From assembly GCA_003223025.1 (NCBI GenBank), contig QHXR01000028.1, forward strand, positions 62,001 to 126,000: a stretch of 64,000 nucleotides of DNA, in the 5' to 3' direction. Under the pieces are notes generated by a model that saw only the letters and a program-made list of their open reading frames with translations, searched no databases and had not been told where the DNA came from. Below are positions 7,803 through 15,747 of this stretch, one piece after another. The DNA is from Acidobacteriota bacterium. GTDB taxonomy: Bacteria; Acidobacteriota; Blastocatellia; Pyrinomonadales; Pyrinomonadaceae. The position numbers and the translations under genes are program-made. The number at the start of each line of letters is the position of its first letter. Positions within the stretch are counted from its first letter, which is position 1.

Positions 7803-9674
7803 ATGAACCCTCGTCCGCCGGAAATTCCACCGCATAAGTTGATCTCGGCTTTACGCGGATTTGATCTTTTGCCGGCGATCATCTTTATGCCGACCAGACG
7901 CAAGTGCGACGAGGCCGCATCCGAGGTCGCCGGAGACAGATCGCAAAGGACAGATCTCGATCGGCAGAAAAAGCGCGAAGAGATCTTTCTCGAATTCGCC
8001 GCAGAGAATCCCGAGATCGCTCGTCATAAGCACCAAAAAATACTAGTGAACGGCGGAATCGCTTCGCATCATGCGGGTCATATTCCGGCTTGGAAGCTTC
8101 TGGTCGAGAAGATGATGTCAGCCGGTTTGTTGAACGCGATCTTCGCAACATCGACGGTCGCGGCCGGAGTCGACTTCCCCGCCCGCACTGTCGTCGTAGT
8201 CAATGCCGACACGCGCGGTAACGACGGCTGGCGTGCGCTCAGGGCAAGCGAGCTCCAGCAGATGACCGGACGAGCCGGACGCCGCGGGAAAGACAACGTC
8301 GGATTCGTCGTGCTCGTCCCGGGACAATTTCAGAATCCGAAAAATATCGCCGAGCTCCTTCGCTCAAAACCCGATCCGCGCGAAAGCCGATTTCGCGCGA
8401 CGTATACAAGTCTGCTCAATCTCCTCGACGCGTTCAAGAACTTCGATCAAGTGCGCGACATCGCGCAAAAAAGTTTCGCGTATCAGAAAACCGCTCGGCA
8501 GATCGACGAGCTAAGAAGATTGCGCGACGAACGAGAGCGTCGGCTCAATGAACGTCTCGCGGGAAACGAATTCGGAATCACCGAAGAGGATGTCCGCGGT
8601 TTCGAGAGGTTGGTAAGCGCACGCAATCGCCTCGAAGAAAAAATTCCGGCAACGCGTGCTGAAATGCGGCAGAGCTGGCTTCGCGAAAATGTGAACTCCG
8701 GTAGGGTCGTCACCCAGGGCAGAAGTGGAAAGCGACTTTTTCTTGTCTTCAACGTCTTCGGTGACAAGGTTTCGGCGATGCGCGAAGACGGCCAGGGAAC
8801 TACATTCGCGCTCGATCGCGTGAACCGGGTTTATCAGAATTTTTATGACACACGTGCGAAAAATATCGAGCAGGCTTTCTTCGACACGTTCGAAGGTAAG
8901 AACGAACCACTCGATGAACCGAAGCTCTCGTTCAAAAAGCACGATGCCGATGATTCAAGTTCGTTGATCGGCGACTTGCTCGGCAAACTTGGATCGAAAC
9001 AAAATCCAAAATCAGAAGTCCCGGATCCGAAATCCCAAATCCTCCTCTGGGATTCGTACGAAGACGCCCAATACATCACACGTTACACACGCGACATCGA
9101 ATTCCTTTACTCCGATATCTGGCTACCCTTCGAACGGCGGGCAAAGGTGCTTGACCACTTTGGATATCTGGAATTCGAATCTGAGACGGTGACCGAATCC
9201 GGAAAATGGCTCGCGGATGTCCGGGTCGATCGTCCGCTTCTTGTCGGCGAGGCATTGCGATTAGGAATTTTCGACGATCTTACTCCGTCCGTAGCGGCGG
9301 GTTTGATGGCATCGCTCGCGGCGGACTCGGATCGAAATTACGGCGATCTCTATCTATCGGATGATCTGCTCGATCTCGTCAGCCGGCTCGAGGATATAAT
9401 TTTGGATGTCTCGAATGCCGAGTGGAACGCCGGGATCGAACCGGCCGAAGAAATAAACCTCTCCGCTGCAGCCGCAGCTGAGCGTTGGGCGGCGGGTATG
9501 ACGTGGGATCAACTCGTACAAAGAACCGGAGCCGAAGAGGGCGATCTGTTTCGCCTGCTCGCGAGAACGGGTGAAGCACTGCTCCAGATCGCGAATTTGA
9601 AAACTTCCAATGCAAAGGCGGCTGGTGTCGCACGAACAACGGCTGAGATAATTTTGCGAGAGCCGGTGAGGTAG
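7803..9674 (+). CDS. Ski2-like superfamily 2 helicase C-terminal half, lacking the DExH (RecA1) domain
   Basis: A 623-residue protein that begins in what is normally the middle of a Ski2-type helicase. The second RecA domain is present: LLPAIIFMPTRRKCDEA, then GIASHHAGHIPAWK and FATSTVAAGVDFPARTVVV (motif V), and QMTGRAGRRG (motif VI, arginine finger). Helical and beta domains follow. No Walker A or DExH box exists in this frame, and the 310 bp upstream contain only repeat D1 and a heptamer array. Starts upstream of 7803 would translate repeat DNA. Without RecA1 it cannot hydrolyse ATP alone. It may be a domain-loss variant, pair with a separate RecA1 protein, or be a remnant. The frame is intact for 1.9 kb, which argues for selection. 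Confidence 0.75.
   Translation: MNPRPPEIPPHKLISALRGFDLLPAIIFMPTRRKCDEAASEVAGDRSQRTDLDRQKKREEIFLEFAAENPEIARHKHQKILVNGGIASHHAGHIPAWKLLVEKMMSAGLLNAIFATSTVAAGVDFPARTVVVVNADTRGNDGWRALRASELQQMTGRAGRRGKDNVGFVVLVPGQFQNPKNIAELLRSKPDPRESRFRATYTSLLNLLDAFKNFDQVRDIAQKSFAYQKTARQIDELRRLRDERERRLNERLAGNEFGITEEDVRGFERLVSARNRLEEKIPATRAEMRQSWLRENVNSGRVVTQGRSGKRLFLVFNVFGDKVSAMREDGQGTTFALDRVNRVYQNFYDTRAKNIEQAFFDTFEGKNEPLDEPKLSFKKHDADDSSSLIGDLLGKLGSKQNPKSEVPDPKSQILLWDSYEDAQYITRYTRDIEFLYSDIWLPFERRAKVLDHFGYLEFESETVTESGKWLADVRVDRPLLVGEALRLGIFDDLTPSVAAGLMASLAADSDRNYGDLYLSDDLLDLVSRLEDIILDVSNAEWNAGIEPAEEINLSAAAAAERWAAGMTWDQLVQRTGAEEGDLFRLLARTGEALLQIANLKTSNAKAAGVARTTAEIILREPVR
9001..9042. repeat. In-frame 7-bp tandem array inside the helicase gene (6 units)
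   Basis: Six units in register: AAAATCC, AAAATCA, GAAGTCC, CGGATCC, GAAATCC, CAAATCC. Their 42 bp equal 14 codons, so the frame is kept; the product is a polar, Pro/Lys/Ser-rich linker between two folded regions. Confidence 0.6.
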
Positions 9675-9676
9675 TC

Positions 9677-10366
9677 TTTGAATTTCCTCGAATGCGAGAG
9701 TAAGAACCACCCCGTCAGCCGAAGCGGCTGCCACCCCTCCTTCGGAAGGAGGGGAGTCTTTTTTGTTTTGTAAGAATTTAGATTTTTAAATTTGTATTTA
9801 TGACTTAGAATTTCTTTCCTTCATACCATGGTAGGCGAGTTGATGCAGTAGAACGCTGTCTTACATGACCTACAAAAGACGCCCCAAAGATATTCACAAT
9901 CTTCCGGAAGTAGCTGACTACAGACGTAATCTCCGAAGGAACCTTACACCCGCTGAGGCACGACTATGGACATTGTTAAAAGGTTCGGGCCTGGCTGGAC
10001 GGAAGTTTCGTCGCCAACACAGCGTCGGCCGGTACATTCTGGACTTCTACTGTCCGAGTGAAAAGCTTTGTGTTGAACTAGATGGTGAGGGACACTACAT
10101 GCTGCCCGCGGTCTCATACGATGCGAATCGAAGACGTTACCTAGAGCGATGTGGAATTCGCGTGATCCGGTTTGAAAATGAAACTGTATTTCGAAGCGAG
10201 GAGTGGGTGCTCGACCAAATCCGAAACGAATTTGGATGGCGCAAGAAAAAACTAAACAAGATGTAACCAAAACATAACAAGAAAAGACTCCCCTCCTTCC
10301 GAAGGAGGGGTGGCAGCCGCTTCGGCTGACGGGGTGGTTCTTACTCTCGCATGATGAGGAATTCAA
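9677..10366. mobile_element. Inverted-repeat unit carrying a DUF559 endonuclease gene
   Basis: Two arms, 9692-9762 and 10282-10352, are 71-bp inverted copies identical by eye; weaker similarity extends outward to 9677 and 10366. Each arm contains two hairpins: CAGCCG-AAG-CGGCTG and CCCCTCCTT-CGG-AAGGAGGGG. Only the DUF559 gene lies between them. Two further partial copies in the same orientation as the right arm follow at about 10376-10405 and 10436-10493. No convincing target-site duplication was seen. Calling it mobile is an inference from the single-gene, inverted-repeat layout. Confidence 0.65.
9865..10266 (+). CDS. DUF559 / Vsr-like endonuclease domain protein
   Basis: A 133-residue protein consisting of one DUF559 domain, a PD-(D/E)XK fold related to very-short-patch repair endonucleases. 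Visible family blocks are NLTPAEARLW with its glutamate, FRRQHSVGRYILDFYCP with the metal-binding aspartate, CVELDGEGH (ExD) and RYLERCGIRVIRFEN. The C-terminus is strongly basic (WRKKKLNKM). It is the only gene inside a pair of long inverted repeats (9692-9762 / 10282-10352), each able to form two hairpins. The substrate is unknown. The layout suggests the enzyme acts on its own flanking palindromes, but nothing in the sequence proves this. Confidence 0.88.
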   Translation: MTYKRRPKDIHNLPEVADYRRNLRRNLTPAEARLWTLLKGSGLAGRKFRRQHSVGRYILDFYCPSEKLCVELDGEGHYMLPAVSYDANRRRYLERCGIRVIRFENETVFRSEEWVLDQIRNEFGWRKKKLNKM

Positions 10367-10435
10367 AAATCCCCTTCAGCTGACGGGTGGTTCTTCTTCA
10401 CAAACCTAAAACTCTCTCCTTACAAGAAGACCCAA

Positions 10436-10493
10436 GGAGAGCCGCTTCCGCTGACGGGGTGGTTCTTAGTCTCGCATTAAGAGGAAATTCACA
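10436..10493. repeat. Additional partial copy of the DUF559-associated repeat
   Basis: The stretch GAGAGCCGCTTCCGCTGACG then GGGTGGTTCTTAGTCTCGCA and GAGGAAATTC matches the right arm of the DUF559 unit in the same orientation but lacks the second hairpin. A more decayed copy lies just upstream, near 10376-10405. Confidence 0.6.
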
Positions 10494-10503
10494 AACTGAT
10501 CAC

Positions 10504-11382
10504 CTACATCTCCATCAACATCTCGTACTGCCCCAACACTTTCTTAAACCCGCGATTCTGAAAAAATACGACCGCCTCGGTCATCGACTCGTCGAGGTTG
10601 ATGACCTGCAGATTCTGCCCGTTTGCGTCTTCACCCATCTCGCGTAGAAGCCGTGTAGCAATTCCCTTTCGACGGTGTTCGCGGTGGACCGCGAGTTGAG
10701 CGAGCCTTCCCATCCCGCCGGAAAAAACGATGTAGCCGACGCAGTCCCGGTCCATGAACGCGCCGAAGACTCGTTTCATTTGAATGCTGCGCTCGACGGC
10801 CTGGATCGAATTTTGCCATGACGGTTTGCCGTCCCAAAATAACTCGAAAGGAATGTTCTCATGACGATGGATCTCGCGAATCTCAACGTCCGGTGCAAAT
10901 TCATCTTTGCATCCACTCAACGAATCGGCTTCGAGTAACAGAAGCTCTCGCTGCGTGCGGAACCCTAGCTGTTCGTACAGACGGATCGCCGGATCGTTGC
11001 TCGTGATCACCTCCAAAAGAAACTGCTCGAATCCTTCGTCGACGAACATCGGAATCATCCAGTCGAACATCGCACGACTGATCCCGCGACGCCGATACTC
11101 CGGAAGCACTGCCGTTCCCGCATCGTAGACAGTTGGTTTCCCTTCCCATTTGCCGAACCCGTTCAGTGACAGCCCGACGGGCTTTTTGCCCTCGAAGCAT
11201 CCCGCCGAACGATCGAGATCGACCGCATTTAAGAGTATGTGATTTTGAAATTGCCGCTCGGTGAGCTCGAACTTGATGATGTAATCTGCAAAGCCTCCGA
11301 CGAAGGCTTTGTGAATTGCGCTGAACTGATCGGCGCGTAGAAAGCGGCACTCGAAATGGGAGTTTTCGTTTGTCAGACGCAT
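10504..11382 (-). CDS. Tandem GNAT-domain N-acetyltransferase
   Basis: A 292-residue protein with two GNAT folds. The N-terminal half shows the acetyl-CoA loop LPEYRRRGISRAMFDW and the NDPAIRLYEQLGF tail; the C-terminal half repeats this as VHREHRRKGIATRLLREM and AVVFFQNRGFKKV. The (R/Q)xxGxG/A-type pyrophosphate loop is intact in both. Acceptor substrate unknown; tandem GNATs act on small amines, peptides or antibiotics. It runs divergently from ispH. Confidence 0.85.
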   Translation of the reverse strand: MRLTNENSHFECRFLRADQFSAIHKAFVGGFADYIIKFELTERQFQNHILLNAVDLDRSAGCFEGKKPVGLSLNGFGKWEGKPTVYDAGTAVLPEYRRRGISRAMFDWMIPMFVDEGFEQFLLEVITSNDPAIRLYEQLGFRTQRELLLLEADSLSGCKDEFAPDVEIREIHRHENIPFELFWDGKPSWQNSIQAVERSIQMKRVFGAFMDRDCVGYIVFSGGMGRLAQLAVHREHRRKGIATRLLREMGEDANGQNLQVINLDESMTEAVVFFQNRGFKKVLGQYEMLMEM

Positions 11383-11450
11383 TTGTTAATATTCGAGGCG
11401 CGGGAATGTAGTAGAAAAGTACTAAGAAAATAGAATATTTCCGCCATTGA

Positions 11451-12317
11451 ATGCAAGTATTATTAGCAGACGAATACGGATTTTGCTTCGGTGTCGAGCG
11501 AGCCGTGGACATGGTCGAGGATGCACTCCAGGAAGGCGACACCGTTCGAAGTCTCGGTCCTCTCATCCACAACGAACAGGAAATGGCTCGGCTCGGCGAG
11601 CACGGCGTGACGACGATCAGCGATCCGGTTCAGATCGGTCGCGGCGAAACTGCCGTCATTCGCGCTCATGGAGTGACGCCGCAGGTCCAAAAGGAATTAG
11701 AGGAGAAAGCGTCCAAGGTCGTCGACGCGACCTGCCCGTTCGTGACGCGCGTGCAGAAGCTCGCGGCGCGTGCTGCTGAACAGGATCGTCATGTCGTTAT
11801 CATCGGAAGTCCGGATCATCCGGAGATGATCGGCGTCAAAGGTTACGCCCCCGATCATGCGTTCGTGATTCGGGATGAATCCGAAGTCGCGAGTCTCCCC
11901 CGTCTACGAAATCCGCTCGTCGTTTCTCAGACGACGATCAAAGCCAAGACATTTTTTGACACCGCTGAGGCGATCAAGACAAAGACCGACGACGAAGTGC
12001 AGATCGTCAATACGATCTGCTCCGCGACTCGCGATCGTCAGGATGCTGCTCGTGCTCTCGCAGGAATGGTCGATGCGTTCTACATCATCGGCGGCCGTCA
12101 TTCGTCGAACAGCGTGAAGCTGCTTGCAGTGTGCAAAGAGCAGTGCGAGAAAAGTTTTCTAATTGAGACCGAAGAAGAGATCAACCCGAACGACATCATC
12201 GGCACGGAACGCGTTGGAGTTACAGCGGGCGCGTCAACTCCTGAATGGCTGATCCAGAAGATCGTAAAGCATCTGGAGACCCTCGGAGCTCAGAACAAAG
12301 AACTTCCTCTCGAATAA
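11451..12317 (+). CDS. ispH: 4-hydroxy-3-methylbut-2-enyl diphosphate reductase
   Basis: IspH makes isopentenyl and dimethylallyl diphosphate in the last step of the MEP isoprenoid pathway, using a [4Fe-4S] cluster. The three cluster cysteines are visible at Cys12 (YGFCFGVERAV), Cys95 (VDATCPFV) and Cys190 (NTICSAT). Substrate-contact blocks are LIHNEQ, RAHGV, HPEMIGV and the late SSNS. Length (288 residues) is normal. The ATG start gives homology from residue 1. A rho-independent terminator follows at 12342. It supplies precursors for polyprenyl chains used by the UbiA-type enzyme at 56565. Confidence 0.96.
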   Translation: MQVLLADEYGFCFGVERAVDMVEDALQEGDTVRSLGPLIHNEQEMARLGEHGVTTISDPVQIGRGETAVIRAHGVTPQVQKELEEKASKVVDATCPFVTRVQKLAARAAEQDRHVVIIGSPDHPEMIGVKGYAPDHAFVIRDESEVASLPRLRNPLVVSQTTIKAKTFFDTAEAIKTKTDDEVQIVNTICSATRDRQDAARALAGMVDAFYIIGGRHSSNSVKLLAVCKEQCEKSFLIETEEEINPNDIIGTERVGVTAGASTPEWLIQKIVKHLETLGAQNKELPLE

Positions 12318-12341
12318 GTTATCCGCAGTCAAAATAAAAAA

Positions 12342-12369
12342 CCGGGCAAGCGTACGCTTCCCGGCTTTT
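12342..12369. terminator. Rho-independent terminator after ispH
   Basis: CCGGG pairs with CCCGG, extended by AAGCG/CGCTT around a TA centre, then TTTTT. The upstream A-run makes it workable in both directions, so it can also serve the convergent gene ending at 12388. Confidence 0.85.
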
Positions 12370-12387
12370 TGGCTTACTGATCCAGAC

Positions 12388-13116
12388 TTACTGATTCGGT
12401 TCAGCTTCAGCGAATCTCGGAAGCGAGACCGGCTGATTCAGGATCACACCGAACTCGGTTCCGGACCGGACTTCCGCCTCCTCGCCCTTCGTATATTTTT
12501 CACCGATAAAGCCGCCGGCTGCTCCGATGATCCCGCCGATCAAAGCGCCTTTGCCGCCGCCGATCGCACCACCAAGAACCGCACCGCCCGCACCACCACC
12601 GCCGATAAAGATGATCTTGCGATGCTTCATGGTGTCACCTGAGGCTGTGCCCTCGACCGTGCTCTTTGCATCGTCGGTATTCAGATCGGTCAGCGAGCCG
12701 TTGATCCTTCGCGTAATGCCATTCGGCAGCCGCAATTGCGTGAAGCTGACATCGATCGTGCCCGGGTGACCGCCTTTTCGCGCAGCCGCCACGGCATCGA
12801 CACGGCCGGTTAACTTGCTGCCCGCCGGAATGACGAGCACGCCGTTGTTCGAGTAGACGGGCTCGGTGACATTCGCCGTGAACGTGTCGCCGATCCGTGC
12901 GGTCTTCGAGCTAATGGTGCTATTCAAACGTGCATGTAGACGCTCGCTCCTCTCCACTGTATAAAGCCGCGGAACAGGAGCAACCGTCTTTCTCGCTACC
13001 GGTCGTCTGTGAATTACCGGTTTCTTCCTCGTCTGAGCCGAGATATCTGCCGCATATGAAGCGGTTATCACTGCCAATAACACCGCCAAAATTGAAAATT
13101 TACTTCCCCTATTCAT
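12388..13116 (-). CDS. Exported hypothetical protein with VirB10/TrbI-like beta segment and glycine-zipper
   Basis: Product of 242 residues. An N-terminal hydrophobic stretch ending near SYAADISAQ looks like a cleavable signal peptide. A basic linker (KKPVIHRRPVARK) follows, then a beta-rich part with VLVIPAGSKLTGRVDAV that resembles the exposed barrel segment of TrbI/VirB10-type proteins. A run of glycine-zipper motifs (about residues 170-205, GGGGAGGAVLGGAIGGG) comes next, and the end has GTEFGVILNQPVSL. The start at 13116 is chosen because GGAGGGG lies correctly upstream; the frame could open slightly earlier at TTG. Likely envelope-located; function unknown. Confidence 0.7.
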   Translation of the reverse strand: MNRGSKFSILAVLLAVITASYAADISAQTRKKPVIHRRPVARKTVAPVPRLYTVERSERLHARLNSTISSKTARIGDTFTANVTEPVYSNNGVLVIPAGSKLTGRVDAVAAARKGGHPGTIDVSFTQLRLPNGITRRINGSLTDLNTDDAKSTVEGTASGDTMKHRKIIFIGGGGAGGAVLGGAIGGGKGALIGGIIGAAGGFIGEKYTKGEEAEVRSGTEFGVILNQPVSLPRFAEAEPNQ

Positions 13117-13215
13117 ATTCCCCTCCAATTTTCCGCGCAGTCCAGAAAGACGGCGCCCAGTTTCGACGTAACACAGTACGGAATCGTTGCACTACTTAGG
13201 TATCGCTCAGGAAGA

Positions 13216-13325
13216 ATTGCCCGCGAAATACGCGAAAGAAGAAATACTCGACTTTTTAATTTCGCGTCCTTTCGCGTATTTCGCGAGGAAATCACGCCTA
13301 TTCCTCTTCCGTATTTCACGGGCAA
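13216..13325. repeat. Intergenic palindromic repeat family C, copy 2
   Basis: Left arm ATTGCCCGCGAAATACGCGA faces right arm CGTATTTCACGGGCAAT; an inner pair TTTCGCGTCCTTTCGCGTAT lies between them. The rest of the 375-bp gap (13117-13491) shows no gene and no recognisable RNA. Confidence 0.65.
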
Positions 13326-13491
13326 TCCTGCAATTTTTCCGTTAAAAATTTTTTCTTGAAATACCAACATGTTTGGACATATTATTGAAGCAAATAACGA
13401 TCGTACGATTTCACACGGTTCCCGCACCCAGGCAACGGCGGTATCCCGTTTGCATATCGAAATTTTCAAATAGGTTGAGCAGGGGGATCAT

Positions 13492-13857
13492 ATGCATTTG
13501 TTTCGAGAGACTTTCCTACTATTCTCACTGAATCTTCTCGATGCTTTACTCACGATCGTCTGGGTCCGCAACGGCATCGCCACTGAGGGCAATCAGTTAA
13601 TGGCCGGCCTCCTCGACTCGGGCGACTTTACCTTTCTAGCCGCGAAAATCGCTATCGGTTCGATCGCAGCACTTGTCATCCTACGTTGGGGCGAGATGAG
13701 AGTGGCTCGTTACGGACTCACGGTAGCTTTGGCCGTATACATAAGTTTGCTGGGAATTCATGTAGTCACCGGGCTGTCCGCATTCGGGCTGATTCCTCGA
13801 ACGGCGATACACGATCTCGCGTCTATGACGAGCAGTTTGCTTGCGATGATCGTCTAA
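13492..13857 (+). CDS. DUF5658 family membrane protein
   Basis: A 121-residue protein with three to four predicted membrane helices. The N-terminal LNLLDALLTIVWVRNGIATEGNQLM followed by FLAAKIAIG matches the DUF5658 pattern (a helix with Asp, then ATExNPLM). Function unknown. AGGGGGATC is a suitable Shine-Dalgarno for the ATG. It is followed by a terminator-like hairpin, so it is probably transcribed alone. Confidence 0.7.
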   Translation: MHLFRETFLLFSLNLLDALLTIVWVRNGIATEGNQLMAGLLDSGDFTFLAAKIAIGSIAALVILRWGEMRVARYGLTVALAVYISLLGIHVVTGLSAFGLIPRTAIHDLASMTSSLLAMIV

Positions 13858-13883
13858 AGCTCGAACATAGAACATTAAAATCT

Positions 13884-13919
13884 TGCCTCATGTTGCTTCG
13901 GAAACATGGGGCATGTTTT
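13884..13919 (+). terminator. Rho-independent terminator after the DUF5658 gene
   Basis: Stem TGCCTCATGTT / AACATGGGGCA with an 8-nt loop, followed by TGTTTTA. Confidence 0.7.
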
Positions 13920-13996
13920 ATTCGTAATAGATACGCAACGCCCTTAGGAAGCCAGTGCATCAAAGCGTTGCAATTATGTACAGAAAGGAAAAAGTT

Positions 13997-15196
13997 ATGG
14001 CAAGCAAAACCGTTTATCAGATGTCGGCCCGCCAGATTATTTTGCTGGCTTTCGCCGCGGCGATGATCGCTGTCGGAGCGACCGCACTTTTCTACTCACT
14101 CACGAACTTTCTCCGGGACAGAGACGCGTCGATGCTGACGTCGGCGGAGGAAGCCTCGGCGACGCCGGCGGGTGTTTCCGATCCCAACACGGTGACGGAC
14201 GAACAGAACAGCATCGAGGTTTATAAAACGATTTCCCCCGGCGTTGCGTTTATCAATACGACTTCATATCGACAGGATTTCTGGGGCGAAACTCAGGAAG
14301 GTAAGGGCAACGGGTCGGGCTCGGTCATCGATCCGAACGGCCACATTCTGACCAATTATCACGTCATCGAAGGCGCCCAGAAACTGTCGGTCAGTTTTGG
14401 AGGCGATAAGGTTTATCCGGCTACGCTTGTCGGCAGCGACCCCGATACCGATCTCGCCGTTATCAAGATAGATCCCCCTGCAGGATTGCCTGTGATACCA
14501 CTCGGTAATTCGGACGGTCTTGTCGTCGGACAGAAAGTTCTCGCGATCGGAAATCCGTTCGGGCTCGATCGCACCCTTACGACTGGGGTCATCTCGGGTC
14601 TTCAGCGTCCGATCCGGGCGAGAAATAATCGTCCGATCGATGCTGCGATCCAAACCGATGCTTCGATCAATCCGGGAAACTCGGGCGGTCCCTTGCTCGA
14701 TAAATTCGGAAGGATGGTCGGCATTAATTCCCAGATCCTTTCACCGGCCGGCGGATCAGTCGGTGTCGGATTCGCGATTCCGGTCAACACGGCGAAGCGC
14801 GTCATCCCGCAGCTCATACAGTTTGGTGAAGTCCGACGTCCGAAGCTTAGCGCGTCGCTTCTGAACGTTAAAGATCTGCTCGAACGCGGTTACAGAATGC
14901 CTGTCCAGCAAGGCCTGCTTGTTTATAGCCTTGTTCCCGGTGGTGCTGAAGAACGAGCCGGTCTTCGTCCGGTAAGCGCGAATGGATCCATCGGCGACAT
15001 CATCGTCTCGGCGGACGGCCAAGCGATCAATGATCAGGACGATCTGTTCCGGTTGCTCGATAAGAAACAGATCGGGGAAAGCGTCGATCTTCAGGTTTAT
15101 CGCGATGGACGAACGAGTACGATCCCGGTCCGTCTGACCGCGACTCCGACTGCGCGGGGAACGACGACAGCTCCGACGCGTCGTCCGGTTCAGTAG
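13997..15196 (+). CDS. HtrA/Deg-type trypsin-like serine protease with PDZ domain
   Basis: A 399-residue periplasmic-type protease. One N-terminal hydrophobic helix (residues 13-33) anchors it. The catalytic triad is visible: His122 (LTNYHVIEGA), Asp152 (DTDLAVIKI) and Ser229 (NPGNSGGPLL). A single PDZ domain follows (about residues 290-380), ending in a Thr/Pro-rich tail. HtrA proteins degrade or refold damaged envelope proteins. The start at 13997 is preferred because AGGAAAAAG lies upstream and the frame before it has no homology. A terminator follows directly. Confidence 0.93.
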   Translation: MASKTVYQMSARQIILLAFAAAMIAVGATALFYSLTNFLRDRDASMLTSAEEASATPAGVSDPNTVTDEQNSIEVYKTISPGVAFINTTSYRQDFWGETQEGKGNGSGSVIDPNGHILTNYHVIEGAQKLSVSFGGDKVYPATLVGSDPDTDLAVIKIDPPAGLPVIPLGNSDGLVVGQKVLAIGNPFGLDRTLTTGVISGLQRPIRARNNRPIDAAIQTDASINPGNSGGPLLDKFGRMVGINSQILSPAGGSVGVGFAIPVNTAKRVIPQLIQFGEVRRPKLSASLLNVKDLLERGYRMPVQQGLLVYSLVPGGAEERAGLRPVSANGSIGDIIVSADGQAINDQDDLFRLLDKKQIGESVDLQVYRDGRTSTIPVRLTATPTARGTTTAPTRRPVQ

Positions 15197-15223
15197 ACCA
15201 ATTTTATTGTGTGACTTTGGCTT

Positions 15224-15252
15224 AAGGCTGTCCGAGAGGGCAGCCTTTGTTT
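15224..15252 (+). terminator. Rho-independent terminator after the HtrA gene
   Basis: Stem AAGGCTG / CAGCCTT, extended by CC/GG around a GAGA loop with one offset base, followed by TGTTTT. Confidence 0.8.
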
Positions 15253-15274
15253 TCTGACTAGGGTTTATTCAATA

Positions 15275-15450
15275 AAAATTCGCATCCGCCCCGAGGTTCT
15301 AGCATAGCCACGCCGTTCAGGGCGTGGGCCGGATGGGTTCGTGATGACGAGCCGTTTCAACGGGCTTGCTATCTGAAAAGGACGTTGAAGCGCCCTCGCA
15401 ATCCCCATCAAATTCTTCTCACGGGCTAAAAAGCCCGAGGCTAAGCTCAA
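15275..15450. repeat. Structured intergenic element F with several hairpins
   Basis: This stretch between the HtrA terminator and the next gene contains CCACGCC-GTTCA-GGGCGTGG, GAGCCGTTTCAACGGGCT and CGGGCTAAAAAGCCCG as separate hairpins. It has no coding signal. Only one copy is seen here, so its repeat nature is inferred from its similarity in style to the other families. Confidence 0.45.
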
Positions 15451-15495
15451 ACGTTTTCTTAACTGTTAAAATCGAGGTTTGCTGAGTAACTTTCG

Positions 15496-15726
15496 ATGAT
15501 CGAACTCAACGATTTCTACAACGAAGGCTTCGGCTGGATATGCCGTCACTGTGAGCGCGAACTGGCCGCGAAGACGACTCAGCATTCCCGTCTGCTGCTC
15601 GAAGGCGAGGCTGAGAGCAAGCAGCCCGAAATGTCGACGCGAGCACTGGCGAAATGGGCCGATGCAGCTCAACGAATCCTAGTCTGCCCGCGATGCGGCA
15701 TCAGCGAACCGGTCGAGAGGTCGTGA
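15496..15726 (+). CDS. Small hypothetical protein with two CxxC pairs (zinc-ribbon-like)
   Basis: A 76-residue protein. CRHC near residue 16 and CPRC near residue 64 could bind one zinc ion. A polar, helical stretch separates them. The last part (RILVCPRCGISEPVE) resembles short zinc-ribbon tails. It lies 21 bp upstream of the IMPase-family gene in the same direction, so the two may be co-transcribed. Function unknown. Confidence 0.6.
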   Translation: MIELNDFYNEGFGWICRHCERELAAKTTQHSRLLLEGEAESKQPEMSTRALAKWADAAQRILVCPRCGISEPVERS

Positions 15727-15747
15727 TCGTATGCTAAGTTTAAGTTA

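Noticed and set aside
9692-10352. The DUF559 flanks as ordinary terminators
   Set aside because: A terminator explains one hairpin and a T-run, but not 71 bp of identity between the arms nor the extra partial copies; terminator function may still be a side effect.
10387-10647. Open frame of 86 codons after the DUF559 unit
   Set aside because: Its first half is decayed repeat DNA and the rest is antisense to the GNAT gene.
13385-13470. Possible GEMM (cyclic di-GMP) riboswitch before the DUF5658 gene (CGCACCCAGGCAACGG stretch)
   Set aside because: Key consensus bases of the P1 junctions and the tetraloop receptor are missing; similarity is limited to a few words.
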